Positions 16,805-24,318 of a DNA stretch of 64,000 nucleotides are shown in pieces. The notes below the pieces were generated by a model, which was given only the letters and a program-made list of their open reading frames with translations, was not told where the DNA came from and did no database searches. Positions within the stretch are counted from its first letter, which is position 1. Every line of letters starts with the position of its first letter. A program made the position numbers and the translations under genes. The DNA is taken from NCBI RefSeq assembly GCF_025399835.1, contig NZ_JAODVR010000001.1, forward strand, positions 1,736,001 through 1,800,000, written 5' to 3'. The stretch is from Haloarchaeobius sp. HME9146. Lineage in GTDB: Archaea; Halobacteriota; Halobacteria; Halobacteriales; Natrialbaceae.

Positions 16805-17563
16805 TTACTTCGGCGGGCGCAGGCGGTAGTAGCGCCGGTTGAGGCTGTACATGTACCCTTCCTGCATCGACTTGAACACCGCGTACGCGATGAGGCCCGC
16901 GATGGGCGGGATGAGGAACGTCAGGTCGAACAGCAGGTGGGAGTCCATCGGGAGCAGGTTCTTGACCGACAGCGCGGAGATGGTGAACGCGAACACCACG
17001 CCCATCACACCGACTGCCGCCCAGAACGGCTGCTCGACGGGCCGCCGTGCGCTCCCCTTGTTCAGGAAGGGCACGATGGAGATGAACCCGACGACCACGA
17101 CGTTCGCGAGAACACCGTAGGTACGGTCGGACACCAGCTTGTCGCCGCCGAGGATGCTCAGCTCGGGGTTGAGCGGGCCGAGCTTCAACAGGCCGAACGA
17201 CCAGTAGAGATACCAGTCGGGCAGGATGATCGCCGGCGTCGTCGATGGGTCCGCCGGCGGACCGATGTGCGGCGGAAGCGTGGCCGAGAGGAAGATGATC
17301 ATCCCGACGAAGAAGCTCGTCAGGGCGAGGTTGCGGATCATCTCGTGGGGCCACGTCGGGAACGCGAGCACGTCGCGCTCGACGTAGTCGGACTCCATGC
17401 GGAGGTCCTGGTCCTCGCGGCGCGCGCGCTCGAAGTACTCGTAGGTCAGCCGGGAGAGGCCCTGCGTGCGCTCCTTGCGCTCACGCCACGTCGGGACCTC
17501 GTCGTCCGGCGCGACGATGCCGGTACCGCTGCCGTCTGTCATTGGTTGGTTGTCGTCTGACAT
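16805..17563 (-). CDS. Cytochrome b C-terminal domain subunit (subunit IV-like)
   Basis: This corresponds to the C-terminal part of cytochrome b (b6f subunit IV). The 252-residue product has a long charged N-terminal extension of about 75 residues and then four transmembrane helices. The quinol-oxidation (Qo) motif is PDWY at residues 115-118 rather than PEWY. PDWY-type motifs are known from enzymes that oxidise low-potential menaquinol, the haloarchaeal quinone. It lies directly after the heme-binding cytochrome b gene (nine-base gap) in the Rieske operon. Confidence 0.93.
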   Translation of the reverse strand: MSDDNQPMTDGSGTGIVAPDDEVPTWRERKERTQGLSRLTYEYFERARREDQDLRMESDYVERDVLAFPTWPHEMIRNLALTSFFVGMIIFLSATLPPHIGPPADPSTTPAIILPDWYLYWSFGLLKLGPLNPELSILGGDKLVSDRTYGVLANVVVVGFISIVPFLNKGSARRPVEQPFWAAVGVMGVVFAFTISALSVKNLLPMDSHLLFDLTFLIPPIAGLIAYAVFKSMQEGYMYSLNRRYYRLRPPK

Positions 17564-17572
17564 GATTCTCGA

Positions 17573-18367
17573 TTAGTGTGGCTCCGCGATCCCCTGCATC
17601 CAGACGATGCCGATGTGGATGGCGATGAGCGTCGTCACCACGAACGGCAGCACGAACACGTGGATGATGTACATGCGCTGGAGCGTCGCCTGGCTCAGCG
17701 AGAAGCCGCCGAACAGGAGCTGTGCGACCCACTCACCCGCGAGCGGGATGGACAGCGACATCTCGACGCCGATCTGGCCGGCCCAGTACGCCAGCTGGTC
17801 CCACGGGAGCAGGTAACCGGTGTACCCGAACACCATCGTCAGGGAGATGAGGATGATGCCGAGGATCCAGTTGAGCTCGCGCGGTTCCTTGTACGCGCCC
17901 GTGAAGTACACACGGAGCATGTGCAGGAACACTGCCGCGACCATCACCTGGGCGGACCACCGGTGGATGGACCGGAGCATGAACCCGAAGTTCAGGTCGG
18001 TCATGATGAACACGATGCTGTTGTACGCGGTCGACGGGTCGCCCGTCGTCGCCGGGGAGTAGTAGAACCCGAGCAGTGCGCCCGAGAGCGCCGCGACGAC
18101 GTACGCTATCGTGGAGAAGCTCCCTAACGCGTACAATGGGTACCAGTACCAGAACTTGTTGTCGAGGTTGTACTGCTCCGTGTGGCTCTTCGGCATCTGG
18201 AAGTTGACCTTGTAGTAGAGGTTCTCGACGAGTTCCAGGTAGTCCACGAGCCGGAGACGCTGGTCCATCCAGATGAGGACGGTCAGATACGTCTTCTCCA
18301 CGGGAGTGAGATCTTTGGTCTTCATCCACCCGCTGTGGTCGTAGTCGTCTTTCTTTTCAAGACTCAT
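17573..18367 (-). CDS. Heme-binding cytochrome b subunit (b6-like)
   Basis: This is the membrane subunit that holds two b hemes of the quinol:halocyanin oxidoreductase. The 264-residue product has an N-terminal extension of about 80 residues and four helices. Heme ligands are visible as two His pairs, H135/H149 and H236/H251. The second pair is 15 apart, as in cytochrome b6. GYTGYLLPWD precedes the Qo region. A short four-base gap separates it from the Rieske gene, and the C-terminal half of cytochrome b is a separate downstream gene, a b6f-like split. Confidence 0.95.
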   Translation of the reverse strand: MSLEKKDDYDHSGWMKTKDLTPVEKTYLTVLIWMDQRLRLVDYLELVENLYYKVNFQMPKSHTEQYNLDNKFWYWYPLYALGSFSTIAYVVAALSGALLGFYYSPATTGDPSTAYNSIVFIMTDLNFGFMLRSIHRWSAQVMVAAVFLHMLRVYFTGAYKEPRELNWILGIILISLTMVFGYTGYLLPWDQLAYWAGQIGVEMSLSIPLAGEWVAQLLFGGFSLSQATLQRMYIIHVFVLPFVVTTLIAIHIGIVWMQGIAEPH

Positions 18368-18371
18368 GATA

Positions 18372-19256
18372 TCACTCCTTGCTCGGCCGTGGTAGTGCCA
18401 CGAACGATTTCTCGACGATGTTGAACGGGTCGTACACCGACTGGTGGCACTGGCAGTAGATGGCGTCGGCCGCGGCGAACTTCGCCGAGCCTTCCTTCTT
18501 GAACCCGGGCACGCAACAGAAGTGCGTACACTTGTTCAGGTGTGCCATCACACCCTGGTCCGTACTGGCGGCGAGCCAGCTGTCGGGGTTCTCCTTTGCC
18601 ATCTGCTCGATGCGCTTCGAGCGGATGATCTCGACCGGCATCGTCTCCGCCGGTTCGAGTCCTTCAGAGCGCCAGGTGCCGGTCGCCGGCTTCCCGATGC
18701 CGGGCGTCCCGACGCCGTTCTCCCAGGTCTCGTAGTCCTCGAAGTCGCTGAGCTTCATCCGGTCGCCGCCGCTGACCTCGGAGCTCTGCCACTCGTACTG
18801 GGAGCTCTCGGTGTACCGGAAGTAGTTCGTCAGGTCGGAGTTCTCCTCCTGTGCGTCGGGGTAGACGCCCGTGTACGTCTGGACACCACAGTACTGGAAC
18901 CACTCCGAGGAGTAGGTGACGCCAGCGATGTCCTGCTTGGCGACCTTGACCTCGCGACCCTGCTGGGTCTCGGTGGACACCTCGGGCCAGACGCCCTTGA
19001 TGTAGTAGTCGTCTTCGCCATCGATGGGTTCGAGCTCGATGGGAATCTGTGGCATCCCGCGCGGCGCGGGACCGTCCGTGTTCTCGACCGCACGGAAGGT
19101 GGTTGTCCCACCACCCTGGCCGCTCGGGGCTGTCGCGGAGTTGACCGCGGCGGACCCTGCAGTGGTGATCCCTGCAAGTGTCGCACCGCCCACGACGCCC
19201 TTTACGAAGCGGCGACGGTCCGATTCGACCGGATATTTGTCTTCGTCGACTGGCAT
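18372..19256 (-). CDS. Rieske iron-sulfur protein
   Basis: This is the [2Fe-2S] subunit that takes one electron from quinol and passes it to the soluble carrier. The 294-residue product has a Tat-type start (DRRRFVKG at 13-20, then a hydrophobic anchor) and cluster-binding motifs C243-T-H245 ... C247/C248 and C268-Q-C270-H271. CTHFCC and CQCHQS replace the common CTHLGC and CPCHGS but keep both ligands and the disulfide pair. A long insertion (about residues 70-230) precedes the cluster domain. It is located upstream of the two cytochrome b genes in one operon. Confidence 0.95.
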   Translation of the reverse strand: MPVDEDKYPVESDRRRFVKGVVGGATLAGITTAGSAAVNSATAPSGQGGGTTTFRAVENTDGPAPRGMPQIPIELEPIDGEDDYYIKGVWPEVSTETQQGREVKVAKQDIAGVTYSSEWFQYCGVQTYTGVYPDAQEENSDLTNYFRYTESSQYEWQSSEVSGGDRMKLSDFEDYETWENGVGTPGIGKPATGTWRSEGLEPAETMPVEIIRSKRIEQMAKENPDSWLAASTDQGVMAHLNKCTHFCCVPGFKKEGSAKFAAADAIYCQCHQSVYDPFNIVEKSFVALPRPSKE

Positions 19257-19259
19257 GGT

Positions 19260-19649
19260 TTATTTCTTGTAGTAGGGGTAGACAGCACGCTTGAGTGTGT
19301 CCATGGCGGATGTACCGCCGATACTGACGCCATCGGCGTCCTCCTCGCGGATGTAGAGGTCCTCCCACTTGCGACGACGCTTCTTGACGATCATCACGTC
19401 GGGGAGGAACTCCTTGCGGTACAGCATCAGGATGAACGCGAGGTCGACGAAGATGATCGCGAGCAGGAACCCGAGGTACATGTTCCCGACTTCGTCGAGG
19501 CCCCACCCGTTGACGAGACCGAACGTGAACAGACCGACGAACACGATCTCGATGACGGTGAGGAGCACGATGGCGACTGCTGCGGCCGTGCTCTCGCGAG
19601 CCGGTTCGTAGCGGTGGATGTCACCGTAGTTGCTTCCTTTCGTTGACAT
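19260..19649 (-). CDS. Membrane protein of unknown function in the bc-complex operon
   Basis: The 129-residue product has two transmembrane helices (about 20-44 and 55-75), followed by a basic segment (KKRRRKWEDLY) and a short polar tail. It sits between the halocyanin and Rieske genes with three-base gaps on both sides, so co-translation is nearly certain. I know it only as a conserved haloarchaeal companion of this operon. A supernumerary subunit or an adaptor holding halocyanin or Rieske near cytochrome b is plausible but unproven. Confidence 0.82.
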   Translation of the reverse strand: MSTKGSNYGDIHRYEPARESTAAAVAIVLLTVIEIVFVGLFTFGLVNGWGLDEVGNMYLGFLLAIIFVDLAFILMLYRKEFLPDVMIVKKRRRKWEDLYIREEDADGVSIGGTSAMDTLKRAVYPYYKK

Positions 19650-19652
19650 TGT

Positions 19653-20312
19653 TTACTTCCTCCCTGGGCTGCTGGTGTGTGCGGATTCGCCGTACTTGAT
19701 GACGTAGAACGTGAACATGAGCGAGGCGATGATCGCGAGGATGGTCGCGATGCCGACCCAGTGTGCCTGGAACGGGACGCCCATGTGTTCGGGGTCCGCC
19801 TCGCCGCCGCCACCGCCGCTGGACGGTGCCTGCCCCGTCTCGTTGACGACGATGGTCCCGACCATTCCGAGGCCGGCGTGGGGGTCACACTGGTACTCGT
19901 AAGTGCCCGTGGTCTCGAACGTCGAGCTGAACGAGAACCCGGTGTTCTCGATGGGCTTGTGTCCCTCCCACGACGCGCCCTCGGGGACGCTGGTGGGGTT
20001 GACGTTGTGGTTGTCAGACTCCCAGACGAACTCGACGGTCGTCCCGGGCGTGATGTACAGGGGGCTGTCCGTTCCGGGCGTGAACACGTATTCGCCGCCG
20101 GGCCCGACCTGGACGGTCTCTGTACCTCCGCCGCCGCCTCCGCCCGAGGTCCCGGTACCTGTTCCGGTACCTGTTCCGGTCCCCGTGGAGGTGCCGGACG
20201 TTCCGGAGGTCGTCGTTGTCTCCTCCTGCCCGGCAGCAGACGCCGCCGTGCTCGCTGCTGCAGCGCCTCCGGCAACGCCGCTGGCAGCCTTCAGAAAGTC
20301 CCGCCTATTCAT
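19653..20312 (-). CDS. Halocyanin-type blue copper protein of the bc-complex operon (copy 2)
   Basis: This is a Tat-exported (NRRDFLKAA at 2-10) type 1 copper protein of 219 residues. A Thr/Gly/Ser linker (32-63) leads to the copper domain with ligands H102, C142, H145 and M150. A Gly-rich linker and a C-terminal transmembrane helix (about 183-206) follow. As first gene of the bc operon it is the likely electron acceptor of the Rieske protein, replacing cytochrome c1/c. Its copper domain is almost identical to copy 1 at 8151-8702. A TATA-like box 27-32 bases upstream implies a leaderless operon mRNA. Confidence 0.94.
   Translation of the reverse strand: MNRRDFLKAASGVAGGAAAASTAASAAGQEETTTTSGTSGTSTGTGTGTGTGTGTSGGGGGGGTETVQVGPGGEYVFTPGTDSPLYITPGTTVEFVWESDNHNVNPTSVPEGASWEGHKPIENTGFSFSSTFETTGTYEYQCDPHAGLGMVGTIVVNETGQAPSSGGGGGEADPEHMGVPFQAHWVGIATILAIIASLMFTFYVIKYGESAHTSSPGRK
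20154..20177. repeat. Tandem 12-base repeat inside the halocyanin linker
   Basis: Two perfect copies of GGTACCTGTTCC lie head to tail, followed by a degenerate third. On the coding strand they encode the Thr-Gly dipeptide run of the linker, so length variation by slippage in steps of four residues is possible. Confidence 0.7.
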
Positions 20313-20338
20313 ACATGAAATGCTCAGGATTGGGTTCG

Positions 20339-20344
20339 CTTAAA
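20339..20344 (-). promoter_or_regulatory. Probable TATA box of the bc-complex operon
   Basis: On the minus strand TTTAAG (followed by CG) lies 27-32 bases before the halocyanin ATG at 20312, the spacing of leaderless haloarchaeal promoters. Confidence 0.55.
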
Positions 20345-20372
20345 CCCACCGATGCCGCCGCCGAGAACGGGT

Positions 20373-21215
20373 TTACGAATCGGGGTTCGCGGCCGAATCC
20401 GTCGGTTCGGCTCCACCGTTGGACGGTATCGCCTCGTGGCCTTCGAGCGGCTCGACGGGCGGGAGGAACTCGGGGCGCTCACCGTCTTCGAGCCCGATGG
20501 CTCGGAGCCGGTCCTTGTACTCCTTCGCCCGGAAGCGGTCGGACAGGCGGGCGTTCGCGACGGTCAGGAAGAGGATACCGGCGGTGAGCAGGAAGACGAG
20601 CCCGGCGACCACCATCACCCCTTTCGCGATGGCGGCGTCGCCCGGGCCACCGGGGTTCGGGACGAACGCCGCGCCGCCGAACAGTGCCAGCGCACTCAGG
20701 GTGAGCACGAACGCGATGGCCTGGAGCATCCAGTTGCCGAGCTGGCCGCTGCCCTCGGGCACCTCGTCGGGGTGTGGCAGGACGGCGTTCGCCTGCGCGT
20801 CCGACGGGTCGTACTCCTCCATCGAGCAGAGCGCGACGGTCGGCTTGACGTCCCGGAGGACGGTACCGAACCCGTCCGTCGAGCCGTCGGGGTACACCAG
20901 CGCGTAGCCCTCGTCGGAGTACGCGAGCAGGCAGTGCTCGCCCTCGTACCGGACGCGCTCGACGATGGCGAACACGTCGCGGCTGGCGATCTGGGCGTTC
21001 AGGTCGCGTTCGACGCGGTCGAGGAGCTCCTCGCCGACGATCCACGTCTCGGGGTCGAACACGGCGTCCCACTCCTCGTAGGACATCTCGGCCATGTCCT
21101 GTGGGCCGAAGTTCTCGAAGTCGTAGGTCTCCTCGACGCGTCGGCGGAGCTCGTCCTCGGACGGCTCCGCCACGTCGGTGTCGGACCCGCCGTCCGCCCG
21201 TTTCGGTCGAGTCAT
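20373..21215 (-). CDS. Membrane protein of unknown function upstream of the bc-complex operon
   Basis: The 280-residue product has a soluble N-terminal domain of about 165 residues (motif-poor; ENFGPQDMAEMSYEEWDAVF is distinctive). Two transmembrane helices (about 168-187 and 201-222) and a charged C-terminal tail follow. The stop lies about 60 bases before the halocyanin start, with that gene's own promoter in between. Co-orientation with the bc operon suggests a related, possibly assembly, role. I do not recognise a characterised family. Confidence 0.75.
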   Translation of the reverse strand: MTRPKRADGGSDTDVAEPSEDELRRRVEETYDFENFGPQDMAEMSYEEWDAVFDPETWIVGEELLDRVERDLNAQIASRDVFAIVERVRYEGEHCLLAYSDEGYALVYPDGSTDGFGTVLRDVKPTVALCSMEEYDPSDAQANAVLPHPDEVPEGSGQLGNWMLQAIAFVLTLSALALFGGAAFVPNPGGPGDAAIAKGVMVVAGLVFLLTAGILFLTVANARLSDRFRAKEYKDRLRAIGLEDGERPEFLPPVEPLEGHEAIPSNGGAEPTDSAANPDS

Positions 21216-21313
21216 CTGCCGGGAGGTTAGGTCCGGACCAGTATACGCTTTCCGAACGCGCCTCCCTGCCCGGATTCAGACCGTTTAACCCGTCGGCCCC
21301 CCGAGACAGGCAC

Positions 21314-21808
21314 ATGGTCGCCGACACGACGATTGCGACGGTCGCGCTCGCCCTCGTGACGGCGAGTTTCCCGTTCTATCTGTACGGTGCCTGGATCATG
21401 ATCGACGCCGACGTCGTCACCTGGGACGTGCTCATCTACCACCTGAAGTTCATCGTGACCGGGCTCACCCTGAACACGGTGCCGGTGGTCACCTGGATGG
21501 GCCCGCGACTGTTCGAACAGCTCGGCGGGCTGTCCGCACTGCACGCCTTCCTCGGCCTGCAGGCGTACGCCCTGCTGGTGTTCGCCCTCACGGGTATCGT
21601 CCGTATCATCGCCGCGAAGCGCCGGTACAACCTGTATCACGACCCCGACCAGGACGTCGACCTGGACGACCTCGGGGAGAACATGGGGCACTGGCGGCGA
21701 CGCCTCCGCGTCGGCGTGTTCGGGTACGTGGTCTTCTGGATACTCGCGTACCTCGTCGGCGTCGCTCGCTATCTCATCAGGTACGGGTTCCTCGAGGCAC
21801 CGTTCTGA
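21314..21808 (+). CDS. Four-helix membrane protein of unknown function
   Basis: The 164-residue product has hydrophobic segments at about 5-25, 38-58, 66-88 and 130-152. Histidines occur at H39 in the second segment and H74 at the start of the third. The charged loop DPDQDVDLDDLGENMG is typical haloarchaeal. ATG 21314 fits a TATA-like CGTTTAAC about 23-30 bases upstream. It is divergent from the preceding bc-associated gene. A b-type-heme or quinone role is conceivable because of the paired histidines, but no known family motif is present. Confidence 0.75.
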   Translation: MVADTTIATVALALVTASFPFYLYGAWIMIDADVVTWDVLIYHLKFIVTGLTLNTVPVVTWMGPRLFEQLGGLSALHAFLGLQAYALLVFALTGIVRIIAAKRRYNLYHDPDQDVDLDDLGENMGHWRRRLRVGVFGYVVFWILAYLVGVARYLIRYGFLEAPF

Positions 21809-21811
21809 GGC

Positions 21812-22108
21812 TCAGTTCGGTCCCTGGTTGGGCATCTCGTCGGGGCCGTTGTCCGCGTTGGTCTGGTTCTGGGCGGTCGTGCTCTCTTTCTCGGTGTTCT
21901 TCTGTCGGCCGGGCTCGCGCTCTGTCTCTTCACGGTCTTCGACGGAGTCCTCGTGCGCGTCGTCGGTGCGCTCGCGCTCCTCCTCCGGGACCGGGTCGTC
22001 GGTCTCGTCGGGTGGGTTCTCTCCGGGCTCTCCGAGTTCGTCGGGGATGCCGGACTCGTTTCGTTGCTCGACGTGGGTGTTCTGGTCGCGAGATTCCTCG
22101 TCTCCCAT
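21812..22108 (-). CDS. Highly acidic disordered small protein
   Basis: The 98-residue product is almost entirely Glu, Asp, Asn, Thr and Gln with no hydrophobic core, so it should be disordered. Its stop is three bases from that of the convergent membrane-protein gene. It may be a real haloarchaeal hydrophilic protein, but composition alone cannot exclude a chance frame. Confidence 0.5.
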   Translation of the reverse strand: MGDEESRDQNTHVEQRNESGIPDELGEPGENPPDETDDPVPEEERERTDDAHEDSVEDREETEREPGRQKNTEKESTTAQNQTNADNGPDEMPNQGPN

Positions 22109-22219
22109 ATCTCCCGATTACGCCGACACCGAGGTCAGTGTCGGGCCTATTCCACTAGCCCTCGGGCCCGCCTGAGTGGGGACGGACGATTTGTATAAAC
22201 TTCAGAGGATGGTGTGGTC

Positions 22220-22906
22220 CTACCCCCAGGGCTCGCCAGAGGCGAGGTCGACTTCGCCGTCGCCCTTCTCCGATGGGCAGATGTCTGCGAGCACGCAGGC
22301 CTCGCAGTCGGGGTTGCGTGCGTCACAGACCGCGCGCCCGTGGTCGATGAGCAGGTGGGTGAACTGCTGCCAGTGTTCCTCGGGGACCACCGGCATGAGG
22401 TCGTCCTCGATAGCTTCGGGGCGTTTCGCCTCGGTCAGCCCCAGCCGACGGGAGAGGCGCTGGACGTGCGTGTCGACGACGATTCCCTCGACGATGTCGT
22501 GGCCGTGCTGGAGGACCACGTTCGCGGTCTTGCGGCCGACGCCCGGGAGCTCGGTCAGCTCGTCCATGGTGTCGGGCACCTCGCCGTCGTGCTCCTCGAC
22601 CATGATGCGCCCGGCCTCGACGAGGTAGCCCGCCTTGTTGTTGTGGAAGGTGATGCCGTAGATGTCCTCGGCGAGTTCTTCCTCGTCGGCCGCGGCGTAG
22701 TCGGCTGCGGACTGGTACTTCTCGAACAGGTCCTCGGTGACCTTGTTGACACGCTCGTCCGTACACTGCGCCGAGAGGACGACCGCCACCAGCAGCTCGA
22801 GCCGGTTACGGTAGCGCAGTGAGATGGTCGAATCGGGATACTCCTCCTGGAGCCGGTCGACGACCGTTTCGGCCTGTTCCGTGCGTGAATCGAGTGGTGT
22901 GCCCAT
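22220..22906 (-). CDS. nth: Endonuclease III (DNA glycosylase/AP lyase)
   Basis: This base-excision repair enzyme removes oxidised pyrimidines and cleaves AP sites. From ATG 22906 the 228-residue product has the helix-hairpin-helix LPGVGRKTANVV with catalytic Lys, the catalytic Asp in VVDTHV, and a C-terminal [4Fe-4S] loop with spacing C-x6-C-x2-C-x5-C (CDARNPDCEACVLADIC). The frame extends upstream to 23074, but that part lacks homologous features. It stands alone. Confidence 0.96.
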   Translation of the reverse strand: MGTPLDSRTEQAETVVDRLQEEYPDSTISLRYRNRLELLVAVVLSAQCTDERVNKVTEDLFEKYQSAADYAAADEEELAEDIYGITFHNNKAGYLVEAGRIMVEEHDGEVPDTMDELTELPGVGRKTANVVLQHGHDIVEGIVVDTHVQRLSRRLGLTEAKRPEAIEDDLMPVVPEEHWQQFTHLLIDHGRAVCDARNPDCEACVLADICPSEKGDGEVDLASGEPWG

Positions 22907-23310
22907 GGTGGAGTGTACGAGGGGCCGGATTTCAGCGGTTCGGTTCGCGGAGTCGTGTGACCTTACGTGTAATGGCCAATGGTTATGCAATGTGCGAACA
23001 ACCAACATAGTGAGGCGTTCCCCGTCCGACTCTGCCGGGCGCTCGTTCCACCTGCCTGTGAGGCACCCATACACACGCTTCGGAGCGGCCGTCCGGCGGG
23101 TAGGGGGGTCCGGGGAAGCCTCGTGCCCGAAGCACCTCGTGAACCGATACCTCTGGACTTCGTCCAGGGTCGATTACCGGGTGTCTCCGACGACCAGAGC
23201 CAGCGAACCAGTATCTGGCACCCGGCCTCTCGTTTCAGGACGGTCCGACAGCATCGAGCTCGCCGACCGTTGCCGTGACTTTTAAGCGCGCACTCGTTGG
23301 GTACTCACAT
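22907..23310. other. 404-base gap with divergent promoters
   Basis: Small frames here lack any protein-like pattern. The only clear signal is TTTTAAG at 23280-23286, about 25-31 bases before the decarboxylase ATG at 23311, which fits a leaderless promoter. I see no tRNA, RNase P RNA or SRP RNA signature. Confidence 0.5.
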
Positions 23311-24318
23311 ATGAAAGCAACCGCGATGGCACACCCGATCCAGGGCCTCGTCAAATACCACGGTATGCGTGACTCCATCGAACGACTCCCGTACCACGAT
23401 TCCATCAGCGTGTGTACGGCCCCGAGTCACACCAAGACGACCGTGGAGTTCTCCATGGACTACGACGAGGACGTCTACATCGTCGACGGCGAGGAACTCG
23501 ACGGGCACGCCTACGACCGGGTCGAGCGCGTCGTCGAGAAGGCGCGCTCGATGTCCGACGCCGCCCACACCGTCTACCCGGTGAAGCTCGAATCCGAGAA
23601 CTCCTTCCCCTCCAACGTCGGGCTTGGCTCCTCGTCCTCCGGCTTCGCGGCCGCCGCGATGGCCCTGGCCGAGGCCGCCGAACTCGACGCCACACTGGAA
23701 GATATCTCGACCATCGCGCGCGTCGGCTCCTCCTCTGCGGCCCGCGCCGTGACAGGCGGCTTCTCCTACCTGAGCGCCGGTCTCAACGACGAGGACTGCC
23801 GCTCGCACCGCATCGAGACGGCGCTCGACGACGAACTCAAGACCATCGTCGCGCTCGTCCCCGCGTACAAGAACACCGACGACGCCCACGAGGAGGCCGC
23901 GGACAGCCACATGTTCGACGCCCGGCGCGCCCACGTCCAGGACCAGCTCGTCGAGATGAAAGACGCGCTCCACGACGACGATCTCGACCGCGTCTGTGAG
24001 ATCGCCGAGCACGACTCGCTCTCGCTGGCCGCGACGACCATGACCGGCCCGGACGGCTGGGTCTACTGGCAGCCCGCCACGCTCGCCGTGTTCAACAAGG
24101 TCCGCGAACTCCGCAACGAAGGCTACCCCGACGACGACGACGTCGACTCGGTGCCAGTGTGGTTCTCGACCGACACCGGCGCGTCCGTGTACGTGAACAC
24201 GACCGCCGAGCACGCCGAGCGCGTCAAGGAAGCCGTCGCGGAGACGGGCGTCCGCACGACCATCTGGGAGGTCGGTGGTTCCGCGAAGTTGCTCGACGAC
24301 GACGAAGACCTCTTCTAG
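23311..24318 (+). CDS. mvaD: Phosphomevalonate/diphosphomevalonate decarboxylase
   Basis: This GHMP-kinase-fold enzyme acts in isoprenoid synthesis. In Haloferax the orthologous type acts on phosphomevalonate, giving isopentenyl phosphate (established for that genus; inferred here). The 335-residue product has the phosphate-binding loop NVGLGSSSSGFAAAA, the SSSAARAVTGGF segment and the C-terminal WFSTDTGASVYV region. ATG 23311 matches the promoter spacing; an upstream ATG at 23275 lies in the TATA region. Product supply suits the squalene/phytoene synthase at 35 kb. Confidence 0.94.
   Translation: MKATAMAHPIQGLVKYHGMRDSIERLPYHDSISVCTAPSHTKTTVEFSMDYDEDVYIVDGEELDGHAYDRVERVVEKARSMSDAAHTVYPVKLESENSFPSNVGLGSSSSGFAAAAMALAEAAELDATLEDISTIARVGSSSAARAVTGGFSYLSAGLNDEDCRSHRIETALDDELKTIVALVPAYKNTDDAHEEAADSHMFDARRAHVQDQLVEMKDALHDDDLDRVCEIAEHDSLSLAATTMTGPDGWVYWQPATLAVFNKVRELRNEGYPDDDDVDSVPVWFSTDTGASVYVNTTAEHAERVKEAVAETGVRTTIWEVGGSAKLLDDDEDLF

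Noticed and set aside
22979-23278. Small frames in the 404-base gap before mvaD; possible structured RNA
   Set aside because: Composition is not protein-like and I could not fold the region into tRNA, RNase P or SRP RNA patterns.
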